Positions 47,946 to 59,783 of a stretch of DNA of 64,000 nucleotides are shown piece after piece. Each line of letters begins with the position of its first letter. The first letter of the stretch is position 1. Source of the DNA: Xiphophorus maculatus. Taxonomy: Eukaryota > Chordata > Actinopteri > Cyprinodontiformes > Poeciliidae. Made by a program: the position numbers and the translations under genes. The notes beneath the pieces were generated by a model, which worked only from the letters and a program-made list of their open reading frames with translations, was not told the DNA's origin and did no database searches. The DNA is taken from positions 24,148,288 through 24,212,287 of the forward strand of contig NC_036451.1 in NCBI RefSeq assembly GCF_002775205.1. Reading direction: 5' to 3'.

Positions 47946-48140
47946 TGTATATATATTTAATTTTATGCGATGGACTGTCACAGTAGCACATATTTGTGAA
48001 ATGGGAGGAAATTGCTGAGCTTTCAAAATATAATATATGCAAACAGCTGAATAGTGCGGCATGCATTTGTTTTTAGCCTCTTTTACTCAAAATAAGTCAG
48101 ACAGGTTATGAAGGAAGCAGGGTTAGTATTGACAACAACA
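47785..48140. mobile_element. Degenerate Tc1-like repeat end with expanded (AT)n
   Basis: It starts TTTACAGTGCCTTTGCAAAA CTATTCCCACC, the terminal sequence of the Tc1-like repeat family, continues into a long AT run and resumes with TTTATGCGATGGACTGTCAC and GTAGCACATATTTGTGAAAT. Confidence 0.55.
47864..47944. repeat. (AT)n microsatellite
   Basis: About 40 uninterrupted AT units inside the Tc1-like repeat. Length is likely polymorphic and assembly-sensitive. Confidence 0.95.
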
Positions 48141-48499
48141 TTTCAAAGAGCACCGTTCAGTCCAGAGAAGCAGTCACGGTAACTTTGGAAGAGCTGCACC
48201 AACACACAGCTCAGGTGAGGGATTCTGTTGACAGATCTTCAAAATATTCAAAAATTGACAAAGTTTTTCAAATGTAATTTAAAAAAAAAATCTCAGAACT
48301 TCAAAGAGTAGCTAGTAAAAAAAAAAAATTGACATTTGGATAGATTATTGTCAATAAATTAAGGAGAGCAGGTATTGCCAGTGCCTGGATCGATATATTA
48401 CAAAAACAATAAAACCACCTGAAAATGATCAGAGTTGTTATTTAGAATAAAACCTCTGACATTCGAGAATAATGAGTTCATTTACATAAATGTTGATAT

Positions 48500-49721
48500 A
48501 AATAGATAGCATTTATTGTCATTGAACAGAATTCAACGAAATTTCCATTGCAGCTCCCGTGCAAAAGGTCAAATATATACAGTATAAATAAGCAAACACC
48601 CAATAATAATAATAACAATATATACAACTAAATTAACTAAAGGCACTCAACCACACCAAAGAAGTAGCAGCAGGTCCAATTATGGCAAAGTACAGATAAT
48701 GTGACAGTGCAAAGTGCAGAACAATATGGCCGTGTGGGGGTGGGGGATATGTATGTGTGACTGCGAGGTTATGATATGTGTGGGAGGGGGGGACGGCAGG
48801 GAGTAATGGCTCTGACGGCTGTGGGGAAGAAACTGTTTCTCAGTCTATTTGTTGTAGTCCATATATTCCTGTACCGCTTGCCTGATGGCAGCGGCACAAA
48901 CAGTCTGTGGCCCGGGTGGCTGGAATCCATCGCTATGGATCCAGCTCTCTTCTTGACCCGGTCTGTGTAAATGGAGTCCAGGTCTGGGAGGGGGCATCCC
49001 ACAATGCCTTGTGCTGTTCTCACCACCCGTGTCAGTTGTTTCCTCTCCAGTGCTGTGCAGCTACCATACCACGCAGTCATGTTGAGGCAGAGGATGCTCT
49101 CGATCATCGCCCTGTAAAAGTTCACGAGCAGCCGTGAGGAAAGTCCAGCCCGTCTCAGTTTCCTGAGGAAGAAGAGCCTTTGTTGTGCTTTCTTCACCAG
49201 GTGGGAGGTGTTTGTGTTCCAGGAGAGGTCAGAAGTGATGTGGAGGCCCAGGAACTTGATGTTGTCCACACGTTCCACCACTTCTCCATCTATGAGAAGG
49301 GGAGTGTGAGCTGTCCTCCTGGACCTTCTGTAATCCACAATGACCTCCTTGGTCTTCCCTGTGTTCAGCACCAAGTTGTTGGCTGAACACCACTGAGTGA
49401 GCTGCAGAATCTCCTCTCTGTAGTGGGTCTCGTTGTTGTCTGAAATGAGACCCACTACTGTTGTGTCGTCCGCGTACTTCACGACTGTGTTGGTGGGGTG
49501 GATGGCCACGCAGTCGTGTGTAAACAGGGTGAAGAGAGCTGGGCTGAGCACACAGCCCTGCGGCGTGCCTGTGTTGAGGACCAGTGGGGACGATGTTGAG
49601 CCACTTATTCTCACCACCTGAGGTCTGTTGGTGAGGAAGTCTCTGATCCAGTGGCACAGTGAAGCGGGCAGCCCCACCTCGAGTAGCTTCAGCTACTCGA
49701 GGTGGGGCTGCCCGCTTCACT
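48500..49721 (-). mobile_element. 5'-truncated L2/Rex1-like LINE with reverse transcriptase fragment
   Basis: An open frame of 302 codons (49677-48769) translates to the C-terminal half of a LINE reverse transcriptase. It has [19 protein letters not shown], the catalytic box [11 protein letters not shown], then [34 protein letters not shown] and a thumb region with [17 protein letters not shown]. The 3' UTR ends near 48500 with ACAATAAATGCTATCTA on the minus strand. The upstream half and endonuclease domain are missing. The frame is intact, suggesting a fairly recent insertion. The 5' junction carries a perfect palindrome (49658-49721). It lies in CDKL5 intron 1, antisense to the gene. Confidence 0.85.
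49658..49721. repeat. Perfect palindrome at LINE 5' junction, 31-bp arms, 2-base loop
   Basis: The left arm at 49658-49688 begins AGTGAAGCGGGCAGCCCC, and its exact reverse complement is at 49691-49721, with TC between. The left arm is LINE coding sequence; the right arm is the same sequence folded back. Confidence 0.95.
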
Positions 49722-50572
49722 AAATGTCAGTTCAGCTCCACTGTTGCTGAATAAGGAATATTAACTCTCCTTAAAAAGCAGACTTTAGTGATAGCTAGAA
49801 GTTCGCACAGTTTTGTTTTCGTCTTTCGTTTAAAAATTACACAGCGTCTGGTAGCACTGTGCACTTCTGCATGTTCAGCTTTAAACCAAACTATGTTTGT
49901 GTACAATTTCTGGTACATCATCAGTTAAATACGGTTGAGAGAAAACACAGAAAAAGCTAACTATACGCTTACCTAAATATGCCTTAATAATCCAAAAATA
50001 ACTTTTTTTTTTTTTTTTAAAGTTTCTGGTGTTTATTTTTTACATTTTAACCATAATGTTTAAAGTGTGTGGGCGGGGTAACAACTGACTTTATCAATAT
50101 AATCGCCCGCTAACCAATCAGAGGATACATTTAAACGACTTAAGTTTGAAACGTGGAATAGGACCAACTAAACAACAACAAATGCCGAAGTAGTTTTCTG
50201 CTTATATTAATTTCGAACAATAGATACATTCCTTTACTTATTAAATTATTGCTTCCAATTGGATATTAATGAGGATGTATGCAAATAATCATTTGCTGAT
50301 TTATTTATTATCATTATAATTATTGTGGCACTTTTGGCACTCGATACACACCACATGTATAGGCTTTGCCGTCAATTTGACACATTCCCTCCATTACCAC
50401 GCATGAGTCATTCTGTTTATACAGACAGAAATATAAGATCCAAGGTGATGCTCAGTGCCTTTCTGATCATATAAGCCTTCTGGATGTAAGGAAATGGCTT
50501 AAATCGGCTCTAAAACCAAAAGGTTGCATGCCAAGTGACACGATAACACACGACTGCAGGTGACTAAATGAA

Positions 50573-50574
<2 letters not shown>

Positions 50575-50603
<29 letters not shown>

Positions 50604-50605
50604 TG
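50575..50605. repeat. (GT)n microsatellite
   Basis: About fourteen GT units, with one GGGT interruption. Confidence 0.85.
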
Positions 50606-51885
50606 TTTTTATATCTCCTTCTTTAAAATTGGCAACATTTGCTGTCAGTTCACCCTCATCGATGCTTCGCTGGCTGAGTGAGATAAGACCACACAGCAAT
50701 ATTTAGCGATCAGGGAGACAGAGTTTATTTTTGGTGCCGAGGTTTTTGCATAGTGATGAGCGGCCCCAGTGCCCACAGCACCGTAGGAGACTGGGAGTGT
50801 GAGTAGGCAATGGTTAAGTCCTTGAGCTCTTCGGCAAGGGGAAGATGAATTGGGGAAAGTGGTATCTGGAGCCTTATCTGATTCAATAAGCCTAAAAAGA
50901 GTGCATGGATACCAGAGGAGGAGCTTTAATCACGTTAAGGATGTGTGTGTTTCTGTTTCTTTCTGCTGAAAAGGTAGGGACAGTAGAAGAAGTCTGATGG
51001 CACATCTAAAGCTCAAAATTTCCCTATTGTATTCATAAATCTCTTGTCGGCTTTTGGTACGTACGCAATATTTAGAGTTCCCCACAGTCAGTGTTGCGTA
51101 GTGTCTTCAGTTGCTCCGAAGCTGTGTTATTTATGCTAATATTCCTAATAATATAATCAGTTATAGCCTAACGGGTAATACCTAAGACTTAAGTTATGAG
51201 GCAGAATGTTCGTGGTATAAACTGGGAGCGAGGAAATTGAATAATTAGGGCATTTTACAGGCGAGGGAGGTCTTTTAAAAGAGGATTATAAATGGTGGGA
51301 TCCACTGGTTTTGGGACTGTGATTTAAAGCCTTCGCTGTGCTCATTTAGATCCTTCTTTATGCCCATCTTCTCACCAGACTTCAGCCTGTTCATACTGAA
51401 CTGTATGAAGAGTTCACTTAATTTCTGATAAAGATACGATAACCAGCAGTAAAAGCACCATGTGGTTTGGATGGGTAGTTTCTCATTTAAGATAGCCAAC
51501 AATTCCTAGATATCATACAGCAGGTATTTATTATAAAATCCATTGGTCTGAATGGTGACGTCTCTGCATTGGGGAGTCTTATATGCAAGCATTAAAGGAA
51601 GTGTGAGAAATAACACGTCAGTTATAAACAAGGTTTTTCCACTGAGAGTTTACGATCTGATTATTTCACTAGTAGTTTTTCGTTAATACGAAGGAATTAT
51701 TTACCTAAAACAAACTCCGGTAGCTTGCTGAAAAGTTACTTGTTGGTTAGTTTTGTCTTATTTCAAGTGTACTGAGGTAGAACCAAAAATAATTGGTAAG
51801 ATTTTGTGTTTTTCCAGTGTAGAAAATCTGTTATATAATAGCGTTACCTCTATAACAGAGATAGGGGGCACTTTGCTAGTTTTTC

Positions 51886-52012
51886 CATCCATCCATCCAT
51901 CCATCCATCCATCCATCCATCCATCCATCCATCCATCCATCCATCCATCCATCCATCCATCCATCCCTCCCTCCCTCCATCCATCCATCCATCCATCCAT
52001 CCATCCATCCAT
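51886..52012. repeat. (CCAT)n microsatellite
   Basis: About 31 tetranucleotide units with a short CCCT-variant interruption near 51965-51977. It produces a spurious repetitive SIHP open frame. Confidence 0.95.
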
Positions 52013-52133
52013 TTTCTGTTCACCCTTTGTCCCTAATGGGGTCGGGAGGGTTGCCGGTGCCTATCTCCAGCTACATTCCGGGCGAGAGGCGGGGTACACC
52101 CTGGACAGGTCGCCAGTCTGTCGCAGGGCAAGT
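52013..52133 (+). repeat. CCAT-headed dispersed repeat, copy 2
   Basis: It contains ATTCCGGGCGAGAGGCGGGG and CTGGACAGGTCGCCAGTCTG, the same unit as copy 1 near 14012. It sits immediately after the CCAT array, so the array is probably the expanded end of this element. Confidence 0.75.
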
Positions 52134-52479
52134 TTTTGCACCATGACTCCAAATGTAACCTTTTTTTTTTTTTTTTGAGTGAACCAGGGGTTAGGAGTAG
52201 TGCTGAGTTACTCTACCCTTAGTTCAGTTGAACAGATTTTTTTCTGGCATTTCATTTTAAGGATTTTAAACATTAGGAACGGTATGATGGTGAATTTAAG
52301 CAGCTTTGAAAACTGCGAACTGTAGTGTGCATTGATGCTACTAACTGCCCCACGCCTACTGTAGATAGTAGTTAATGTCATGATTTTGTCAAGACGATGG
52401 TTTAAACAATTTTCCCTAGTAATATTGTCTGCTGCCATTAGAGCTGTTTACGCTGTTTTAATTTGGTGCTTTTCTGCAG

Positions 52480-52627
52480 GTGAAGACGAGAAGGCATGAG
52501 GCCCATGTTATGGATTACAGCAGATGTGGCCGTCTGTGGGGCCGCCAGCTGGCCGCCGCATGCCGTCTTGTAGCCAGGGCCCCCGTGCCTGAGCTCCGTG
52601 CACCTCACACATCATACCTTTGACTTC
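52480..52627 (+). promoter_or_regulatory. cdkl5: CDKL5 5' leader with upstream ORF
   Basis: This is the leader part of the first coding exon after acceptor TTTCTGCAG. An upstream ATG at 52496 opens a 25-codon reading frame ending TAG at 52571-52573. It is in the same frame as the main start, so the TAG also proves that the protein cannot begin further upstream in this exon. A second in-frame upstream ATG lies at 52505. Confidence 0.7.
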
Positions 52628-52691
52628 ATGAAGATTCCTGACATCTGTGATGTAATGAATAAATTTGAAGTCCTTGGGATTGTGGGTGAAG
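52628..52691 (+). CDS. cdkl5: CDKL5 first coding exon
   Basis: It encodes MKIPDICDVMNKFEVLGIVG and E, with one base left over. Twenty-one residues align without a gap to the known vertebrate N-terminus (MKIPNIGNVMNKFE...). Confidence 0.95.
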
Positions 52692-55600
52692 GTAAGGATG
52701 ACTATTTGTTTTTATTTGATCTGTTAAAAACAGTGAGTACAAACCAGAAATGCTCTTATCAGGCTTTTTTTCTTTTTTTCTTTCTGGCTCATACCAATTT
52801 CAGGTTCTTCTTTGACGTCTGACATGCTAGATTTGACTTTTTTTTTTTTTAGCAGTCTTTTTAAATTAATAAGAAAAAAAGAAATTCAAGATTATCCCAG
52901 TTTATACATAAAAACACTTGTCCTTTATTCCTATCTATATTTTTTTATTTTATGCTTTTAGACTGAATTTGGTGGGAGTTCTAAGTTTTGATAGACTTCA
53001 GAATTAGAGGGAAAAATTTTTTCGATTTTGCAAAATAAGTCATACTTCTTGAATTTGTCACATGCTGCCACATTACAACCACGATTAACCTCCAGATACT
53101 CTGCATCTAATCTGAGTCTGAGCTGTCTTTGCAAAGAACGTTCAAAATATCCTTTAGATGCGCAAAACACAAGTAATATTGACATACATAATTTTCCTTC
53201 TACTTACCAATATAATATATTATCTATAATATAAAATCTTAATAAAATACAAATTATTTGGTTTTTAACCTGAATAAAATATGAAAATGTTTATTGGGCA
53301 CTCCAATTGCTTAATTTATTTCAATTATTGAACTAGATGTCTACAAAGAAGTTTAATAGAATTGCGTCTCTCACAGTGTTGGAGTAGCTGTTTGACTTTA
53401 GTTCTGATTTGTTCTTTTTTGTAGACAATTGCGCTAATTGTTTTTGGTTGAGGCGTTTTCACAATTAATCCCTTCTACTTTCGGACGCTGCGCGGCGGTT
53501 GCTTTATCACTTTGTTGGTGCGTAACCGTAGCAACAAGGTAGCGTTTTCTCACGACCAGGAGTACCTGATTAGCATCTCAAAAGCCAAAATAAAACCTGA
53601 ACTGCGACCCCCAAATCCCAGAGGAGATGGAGAGGAGGCTTCGTGGACGCGGGGGCAAAACCAGGGAGGAGAGGCAGAAGAAGGAAGTTCAATCCGTCTC
53701 TTTCATCGATCATAATGGGCCGCGATCAGAACCCTGACCCAGCCTCTCTCTGCCCAGCATCCTAACCACACCAACCAGATGTTCAAAGAGGGACAGCAAA
53801 AGCAAACCAGGTGGATTATCAGAGCTCGCCAAATACTCACGGTGTCACCCAGGATATGTTACAGTGGAACATCGTTTCTGCTGCCAGGAAGTTGAGCTGT
53901 AAGCATGTTATGCTAGTCATGATGCAGCAACAGTCTTCAGTCAGAGGCCTCTTCTGATTCACTGCAAGTCTAACTGCTACTGGAGATTCCTCCTGCCCAC
54001 AGAGTCACCATCCACGACGACTCTGTGAAGATTCTTGCATAAAATGAGTTATGACACCATTTAACTTCATTTTGTTTAAATAATATTATTTTTTAATGCT
54101 TTTTGAATACCGATCTACATAAAAGAATAGCATATAGTCAAAAAGATTGCAATTTGACATTAAGCACAATTCATTTGTACTACTCGACCTGTCACAGTAA
54201 CAAATGTTGCTGGACGATAAATCGTCCCAGAAGCTATCACGGCAAATGATAATATTGTTGTTTTGAGCCCGTTATCAAGTGATATAATGCTAACGCCTTA
54301 ATAATCAAGAACACATTCTCAAAGATCAGTACACCTCAAATTCTAATGAGCATTTAACACTGGAAGACATTTCAAATATCCACAATAAATAAACAAAAAC
54401 AACAGAAACAGCAAATAACATAAATTACGAATTCTCTGCAAACAGAATTGTCCTTCAGACTAAAAAGACCAAAGCAGCACACTTTAATTATCCGGTTCTT
54501 GGTAGTAGAATAAAGAGAGAAACAATAAGTCATGCAAATGGAAATCATCGAGCTCGTTTTCGTCTGTCATGCGATTGATTGATTTGTTGCTTGTTGCGAG
54601 AGGCCATGTAGCAGGTTTACTCGGTTGCTTTACATTACAGTGAGTTTTGTATAAAACACGCATGCCGCATTTCCCAAGTGTCGTCAGCTTCAAGTGAACC
54701 ACGGTGGGTCCGAGAGTTCGGCCCCTCAGAAAAGCTCCCTCTGGCTCGTCTTTTGCCTCGAGCGGCTCGCTCAGTGTAAAGTTGCAGCAGCTCTGAAGCG
54801 AGGCCACCCACTTGTCCCAGTTTTCACGCTCCTACACTGACATTTAGAATGTGCGTGTAGCGTGCCGCTAGAGGACACGGGGAAACTTTTGTGTTAGGGA
54901 TTTAAAAAGCTGAGTGCCTCTCCAGTGATGAGTCGCTCTGGAAGGAAGGAACCCTGCGCTTTTAGGGCCACATTAAAATATAAAGCGGTACGAGTTTGTC
55001 TGTCTCACATCAACTTCAGCCTCTGCCTTCGCGCTCGTGGTCCAAACGTGTTCCTCTCAGTTCAGCGCTATCGATTTTGTCCTCCATTGATCGGGGGTCC
55101 AGTCAATTTTGCTAATGACTTAGGGCTAAGTGCTTTATGTAGGTTCACCCCAGCAATTAAAAGCTCTCTTATGTAACTATCTCCTCTATTTGTTTTTTTT
55201 TTTTGTATTTTTTTTTAAAGAAGAAGGTTGTTATTAGGAAATACATTGCTGGGGTTAGTGTCTTTTAGCACACAAGCTAAAACTATGCTTTTGTCGTTTT
55301 GTTTTTTTTTGCTTAGTGTTTGGTGCGAGGTTACAATTCCTCACAAATGTGTTCACAACTCCTTGAACTTTTCTCCTTGCAGGCACAAACTTCACAGTTT
55401 TCCTTAGAGAGAATTTTGTTACAAAATATAATCTGAGGAATTTGTCATGCATTTGTATTCCCAGAGAAATAACGCTGTGGTGCTGTGGGGGGATTCTTTT
55501 CTTCAGTTTCGATTGAGCAGTGACAATGTAATCCATCTGAATGAAAAGTATTATTTTTTTTGTCTTTTTTCTCCATCTTATCTGACTGACTTTGAGCCAT

Positions 55601-56893
55601 TTTGCAAAACAGAATGGGTAGAAATTGACAAAAGTGAATTTTAGAGATGATATTAATGCATTTGAGACTTATGTTAGTAAAACACTTTCAAAGCTATGCT
55701 ACTTAACAAATCAGTCCCAATAAAACACATTTAATTTTGTGGCTACTATGTGAAACTTACAACTTAAACATACAGGGACAAAAATGCTAGAGCAAGATAT
55801 TGTATTGCAGTTTATCCCATTTTACATTATCAATTAAACATTTTTTATCAAAAAAAAAGAAAAATTGGGGGGATAAACTTGAACATAAGAATTTACATCA
55901 AAAGAAAACTATCCCATTGATAAAATGTTTCTTTGATGCATTTGATTTAAATTCATGAGCACTAAATATTCAGCGATTGATCACAAATGAACAAATAGAA
56001 ACTTCTATGCACCACAAATCTGGAACAAGTCATGAAACAGCCGAATCACTGAGTTCCTTTAAGTCTAGACTAAAAACAACGCAGATGTTTAGAGTTGCAT
56101 TTGTGCCACAATAAATGAAACACTAACCAACAATTTGATGTGTAAATTACGACACTTGGGGGGGGGGTAAAAATTTGATGTTTCGATTGTTGATTTTTCT
56201 GTGCTTTTATGATGTAAAACACGTCGAGCTGCCTTGTTGCTGAAATGTGCAACACAAATAAACTGGATTGATTGATTGATAGAAGCAACAAAAATATTTG
56301 TGGCATCAACAAGCCCGGGTTTTGTCCTCGGCATGTTAAGGTTGTCGGTGTTCCGCCGTTTTAGATTTGCAACCCGTTGGTCTGGATGCATTTACCGCAT
56401 GTCAGAGCGGCTTCCTGCTGAGACAGACGACCAGCCGACAAACTGGAGAAGGAGCACAGAGCAGTTTGTCGTGTGCCTGTTCAGCCCAAGTCTGGTGTCC
56501 CCCAGGGGACACACGTTTGGGACTGCCAGGGTCCATAACAGCAGAACCACACCAGCTCACCAACACTCCTATTACTGAACAACCTGATGTTTTTACAGGT
56601 TAAAGATGTTCTTAATTAATTCACATTAAGGTGTAAGAAGTATGACAGAAAAAAAAAAAAGATTTAAAATACTTTGTTGTTTTTGGGCACTTGCTTCACT
56701 ACCTTGACCAATGCAATAGAAGTTACATATATGCACTTCTAATTGTTTTTATCAGGTTGAGGATGTTACCGCCCGCTCAGTTAATCCGAATGCATGACTG
56801 GGTGTTCGTAGAAATAGCTGTGATAAGTTATTATTAACACGGTTTGCTTTTGTTTTAGGTGCTTACGGTGTTGTTCTGAAGTGCAGACAAAAG
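52628..56893 (+). CDS. cdkl5: Cyclin-dependent kinase-like 5 (CDKL5), first two coding exons
   Basis: CDKL5 is a CMGC-group Ser/Thr kinase active in neurons and cilia; loss in humans causes an epileptic encephalopathy. Exons here are 52628-52691 (64 coding bases) and 56859-56893 (35 bases), the same coding lengths I recall for human exons 2 and 3. The joined product is MKIPDICDVMNKFEVLGIVG, then EGAYGVVLKCRQK, containing the glycine-rich ATP loop GEGAYG split within the second Gly codon. Donors are GAAG|GTAAGG and AAAG|GTAAGA; the acceptor of the second is TTGTTTTAG. The third coding exon (expected ETHEIVAIKKF-like) is not found up to 64000, so the gene continues beyond the window. The start context is poor (T at -3). 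Confidence 0.95.
54187..54600 (+). mobile_element. hAT-like MITE, copy D
   Basis: It starts GACCTGTCACAGTAACAAAT and GACGATAAATCGTCCCAGAA, shares TCTCAAAGATCAGTACA and the GAGCATTTAACACTGG region with copies A and B, and ends GTTGCTTGTTGCGAGAGGCC. Confidence 0.7.
55990..56280 (+). mobile_element. L2-like LINE 3' end, second copy
   Basis: It has CACCACAAATCTGGAACAAG, ACTGAGTTCCTTTAAGTCTA, the tail TTTATGATGTAAAACACGTC and AAATAAACTGGATTGATTGA. It is the same family as 39650-40360, with a GATT-type simple tail. Confidence 0.7.
56859..56893 (+). CDS. cdkl5: CDKL5 second coding exon (35-bp microexon)
   Basis: It encodes the rest of the glycine loop and VVLKCRQK. It enters in phase 1 and leaves in phase 0. 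It is too short to be seen as an open frame, but both splice sites are strong. Confidence 0.93.
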
Positions 56894-57051
56894 GTAAGAT
56901 CAAAACTTTTATTGCATTTCTGTCCTTTATATTATACGCATAAAAAATGGTTTCAGAATGATAGCTTAATTATTACTTTAGAACGGATGTCCCAATCTGG
57001 ACTTTTGGCACATTATACCTTGATACCTTGTATATGCTACAAAATAACCTG

Positions 57052-57087
57052 TATTACATGCTTAGTACTTGTACTAAGCATGTAATA
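57052..57087. repeat. Perfect palindrome, 17-bp arms, 2-base loop
   Basis: The arm TATTACATGCTTAGTAC (57052-57068) is exactly complementary to 57071-57087, with TT between. Further partial copies (ACTTAGTAC, ACATGC) follow at once. Confidence 0.92.
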
Positions 57088-57101
57088 CTTAGTACTACAT
57101 G

Positions 57102-57133
57102 CTTTCAGCAGTTTCCTCCCGGTAATCCGAATC
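57102..57133 (+). repeat. 32-bp exact direct repeat, copy 1
   Basis: It begins CTTTCAGCAGTTTCCTCCCG and ends CCGAATC, and is identical over 32 bases to 59784-59815. It is wedged between two palindromes. Confidence 0.93.
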
Positions 57134-57146
57134 AGATTAAGTAAGA

Positions 57147-57180
57147 TTAATCTGAAAAGTAATCTTACTTTTCAGATTAA
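57147..57180. repeat. Perfect palindrome, 16-bp arms, 2-base loop
   Basis: The arm TTAATCTGAAAAGTAA (57147-57162) is exactly complementary to 57165-57180, with TC between. An extra CAGATTAA at 57133-57140 gives three alternating copies of the same 8-mer. Confidence 0.92.
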
Positions 57181-59783
57181 GGATTTTGTAGATCTTTTTC
57201 TTTACAGGAACTGATATTTTCTCAAATGTAACATACCAAAATAAGGTTAACGAAGCTAAGAAAGCTGCTATAACATCTCATAGTGTGTCACCTGAAACGC
57301 TCCCATTTTAATCATTCATTCCAAACCATATATTTGACTCTACACATTAGGTTACATGCATCTTCATGTAAATAAAGTGACAGTTTTGAGGTTATTTAAA
57401 GCTTTCAGCATTTCACAATGTCTCGTTTCAGATTTATTGGTTTGTTGAAAGGGAGCCGTCCTAACAGTTTACACATGCTCTCTGAATGATTCGGGGGTTC
57501 GATCTGGTCTTTAGTCACATTTTATTGAAGCACACTGACCGCTAACCTTAGCACATTTGGTTTTTGTTCTAATACTATTCATTGATAATGTGTTTCATGA
57601 AATATTTCAGAGCTGTTGCAGTTACTGTTGTGCACACAATACTTTGTTTTCCTGATTCATAAACGTAGCCCTTTTTATTGAACATCATAAATGTTAAGAA
57701 TAGTGTTTCGGCTGCTGTCTGTGCAGTTCTCCTGGGACAGCTCTGCTGTTGTTAGCTCCTTAGTAAGGAAAGTAGCTAGTAGCTGGCCTAAAAGTCACCA
57801 CAGGTTGCTTGATGACCTCATCACCTAATTTGCATAATTCACAGTTTCCCTGAAATTGTAACAGACGTCGTGGGAGAGATGAATAATAATAATAATAATT
57901 GCGTGACAATAAGGGAGCAAAAACTCAAATTTATTTTCTTATCTACAAATGAACTTTCTTTTAGTTGATCGCCGATCCATCCATCCTCAAGTAATCAGTC
58001 CATCACTTACTTGAGTCAATTTTGTTTATTTTTTTGTACATGGTTTTCTATTTTTAGTATTCTTTGTCAGCTTTCCAATGGGGTGTTTTTGCTTTCTTTT
58101 TAAACCTATGACCATAGTAGGGATTGACAACTATGTATACTCTTTTGTGGACCATCTACATTACAGTAAGTCGTAAGTCGACCAAAAGGAGACGAAAGAA
58201 ATGTAGTGATTTATTTTAGAAAAAAAATATTGCACATTTTCACCCTGCTCTTCGCTGATACCCGATCTAGAAAGTTTTTATATATCGGGACCGATACAGA
58301 TATTAACATCGTATCGGTGCATCTCTAGTTATGTAAGATGAGGAATGTTTTGAGTGAGGCATTTAGAGGGTTCTCTGACCTGACACCATTAGTCATTTTG
58401 TAGGAAAGTACCAAGAGGCTTCTGAACGCTCGAATACTGGTTGTAATCATTTTTGCATGAAATGGAGCTTCGCTGCGAAACCGTGTCTTTTAATTTCCTC
58501 CTTCTGTTTTCGTTTCTGCCAAAATGGCTCCCGGTTCGTCTTGTTGCTGTTTATTTTGTTTTCGTGTCCCCGTTTTTCAAGAAGCGGGGACACATCTACT
58601 GCTGCATAAAAGAAAATAGGAAGCCCATGAAAAGTAAGGCAGCCCACACTGCAGTAACAGCCCTTGTCATCTTAGCTCGTTTAAAGGAAGATGCCGTGGC
58701 AGAAATTGACAGCAATCCAATATGAGTGAGAGAAATTGCCTCCTACTTACAGAAATCTGCAAAAAAAAAAAGAAAGAGGAGACAAAACATTTTCTTAACC
58801 TCCTTATTCAGAGTTCTTGATGGTTTTGTTCTCGCTCTGCAAACTGTTCGTTTGCCCTCATTACATTGTGGAATCAGCTTTATCACTCAGTGCCGCCGCA
58901 TTTTTCAATGCCAGGGAGTTGAGCTAAACCTAAGGAATGTAACACTTGTTTTTCAGCAAGCATTGTGAAACGATTAAGGAGAATTTGGGGGTATGGGGGG
59001 AGGGGGTGTAAAAAAAAAAAAGGACAGTGCCGGGGCAGCACAGCCAGTAATTACTGGGCTTTATTATTCAAATTGATTGATCACTCAGCCAGGCAGCTGC
59101 AAATGCCAATGTCTCCATTTTAAACAACAGGACGCACATCAATAGACCTCATTTCGGTTCACACAGCAGATGGAGTCTGCTTTCTGCCGCGCTTCCTTTG
59201 TTGTGTTTACTTGGGCAAAAATCCATCACCGGCGATCGTGACGGAACTGTTCAAAATGTTAGAACCGAGTAAAGGCCCCGTCTGCTTGATAGAAAGATAA
59301 TTTCTCCACTAAGTTCTGCCCTTCTTCGTCACGTCTTCTGTGTTTTATGGGGTGTGTAAAAATACACCGCCTCGTATATATGTGACGCGCGAAAAGCATG
59401 CGGCTGAATTATCTGGCCGCCGATCAATATGGACCGATGCCATCTGGAAAATCTTTGCATTGTTTGTGTGAATGAACTGCCACGTCTTTCTCAGAGCTAA
59501 CGCACAGATCCGGCCTGCACAATTACGCGCGCACAAAAAGCGCCGCAGAAATAGCACGCACGCTTTCAACACATCCAGTCAGCTGACGGTTAGCATTGCA
59601 AGCACAACACGCGGGCCCACAGAGGAGGGTTCACGATGCTGCGACTCTGGAGAAGTGAGTTCACTGCACGAGTCTGCAGCTGCTCGTTCTAACGGAATCC
59701 ATCCGCTCGCCTAATCACGATGATTAGATGCAAAGAATGCGCGGATTTCGACGTAGAAGGGAAGCGATTACTCCCAACACGTA

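Larger units (their letters stand above)
47148..52479 (+). other. cdkl5: Inferred CDKL5 intron 1 (5' UTR intron)
   Basis: It extends from the candidate exon 1 donor to acceptor TTTTCTGCAG (ends 52479). It holds an AT microsatellite, the antisense LINE, a GT microsatellite at about 50575-50605 and the CCAT array. No other exon was recognised. Confidence 0.45.
52692..56858 (+). other. cdkl5: CDKL5 intron between coding exons 1 and 2
   Basis: It contains AT-rich sequence, a GC-balanced stretch at 53480-54040 that may derive from the 5' part of an old LINE (low confidence), hAT-like MITE copy D and a LINE 3' end at 55990-56280. No exon was recognised. Confidence 0.6.

Noticed and set aside
47842-48066. 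Open frames with repeated Tyr-Ile
   Set aside because: They come from the AT microsatellite.
51753-52178. Open frame of 141 codons with repeated SIHP units
   Set aside because: It is a translation of the CCAT microsatellite and adjoining repeat, not a protein.
53480-54040. GC-balanced segment with a 67-codon frame, possibly the 5' part of a LINE
   Set aside because: The resemblance to fish LINE N-terminal sequence is weak and frames are broken. It is mentioned only as a low-confidence remark in the intron entry.
58564-58593. Inverted repeat GTGTCCCCG / CGGGGACAC
   Set aside because: Only 9-bp arms with a 12-base loop, not clearly beyond chance in 64 kb.
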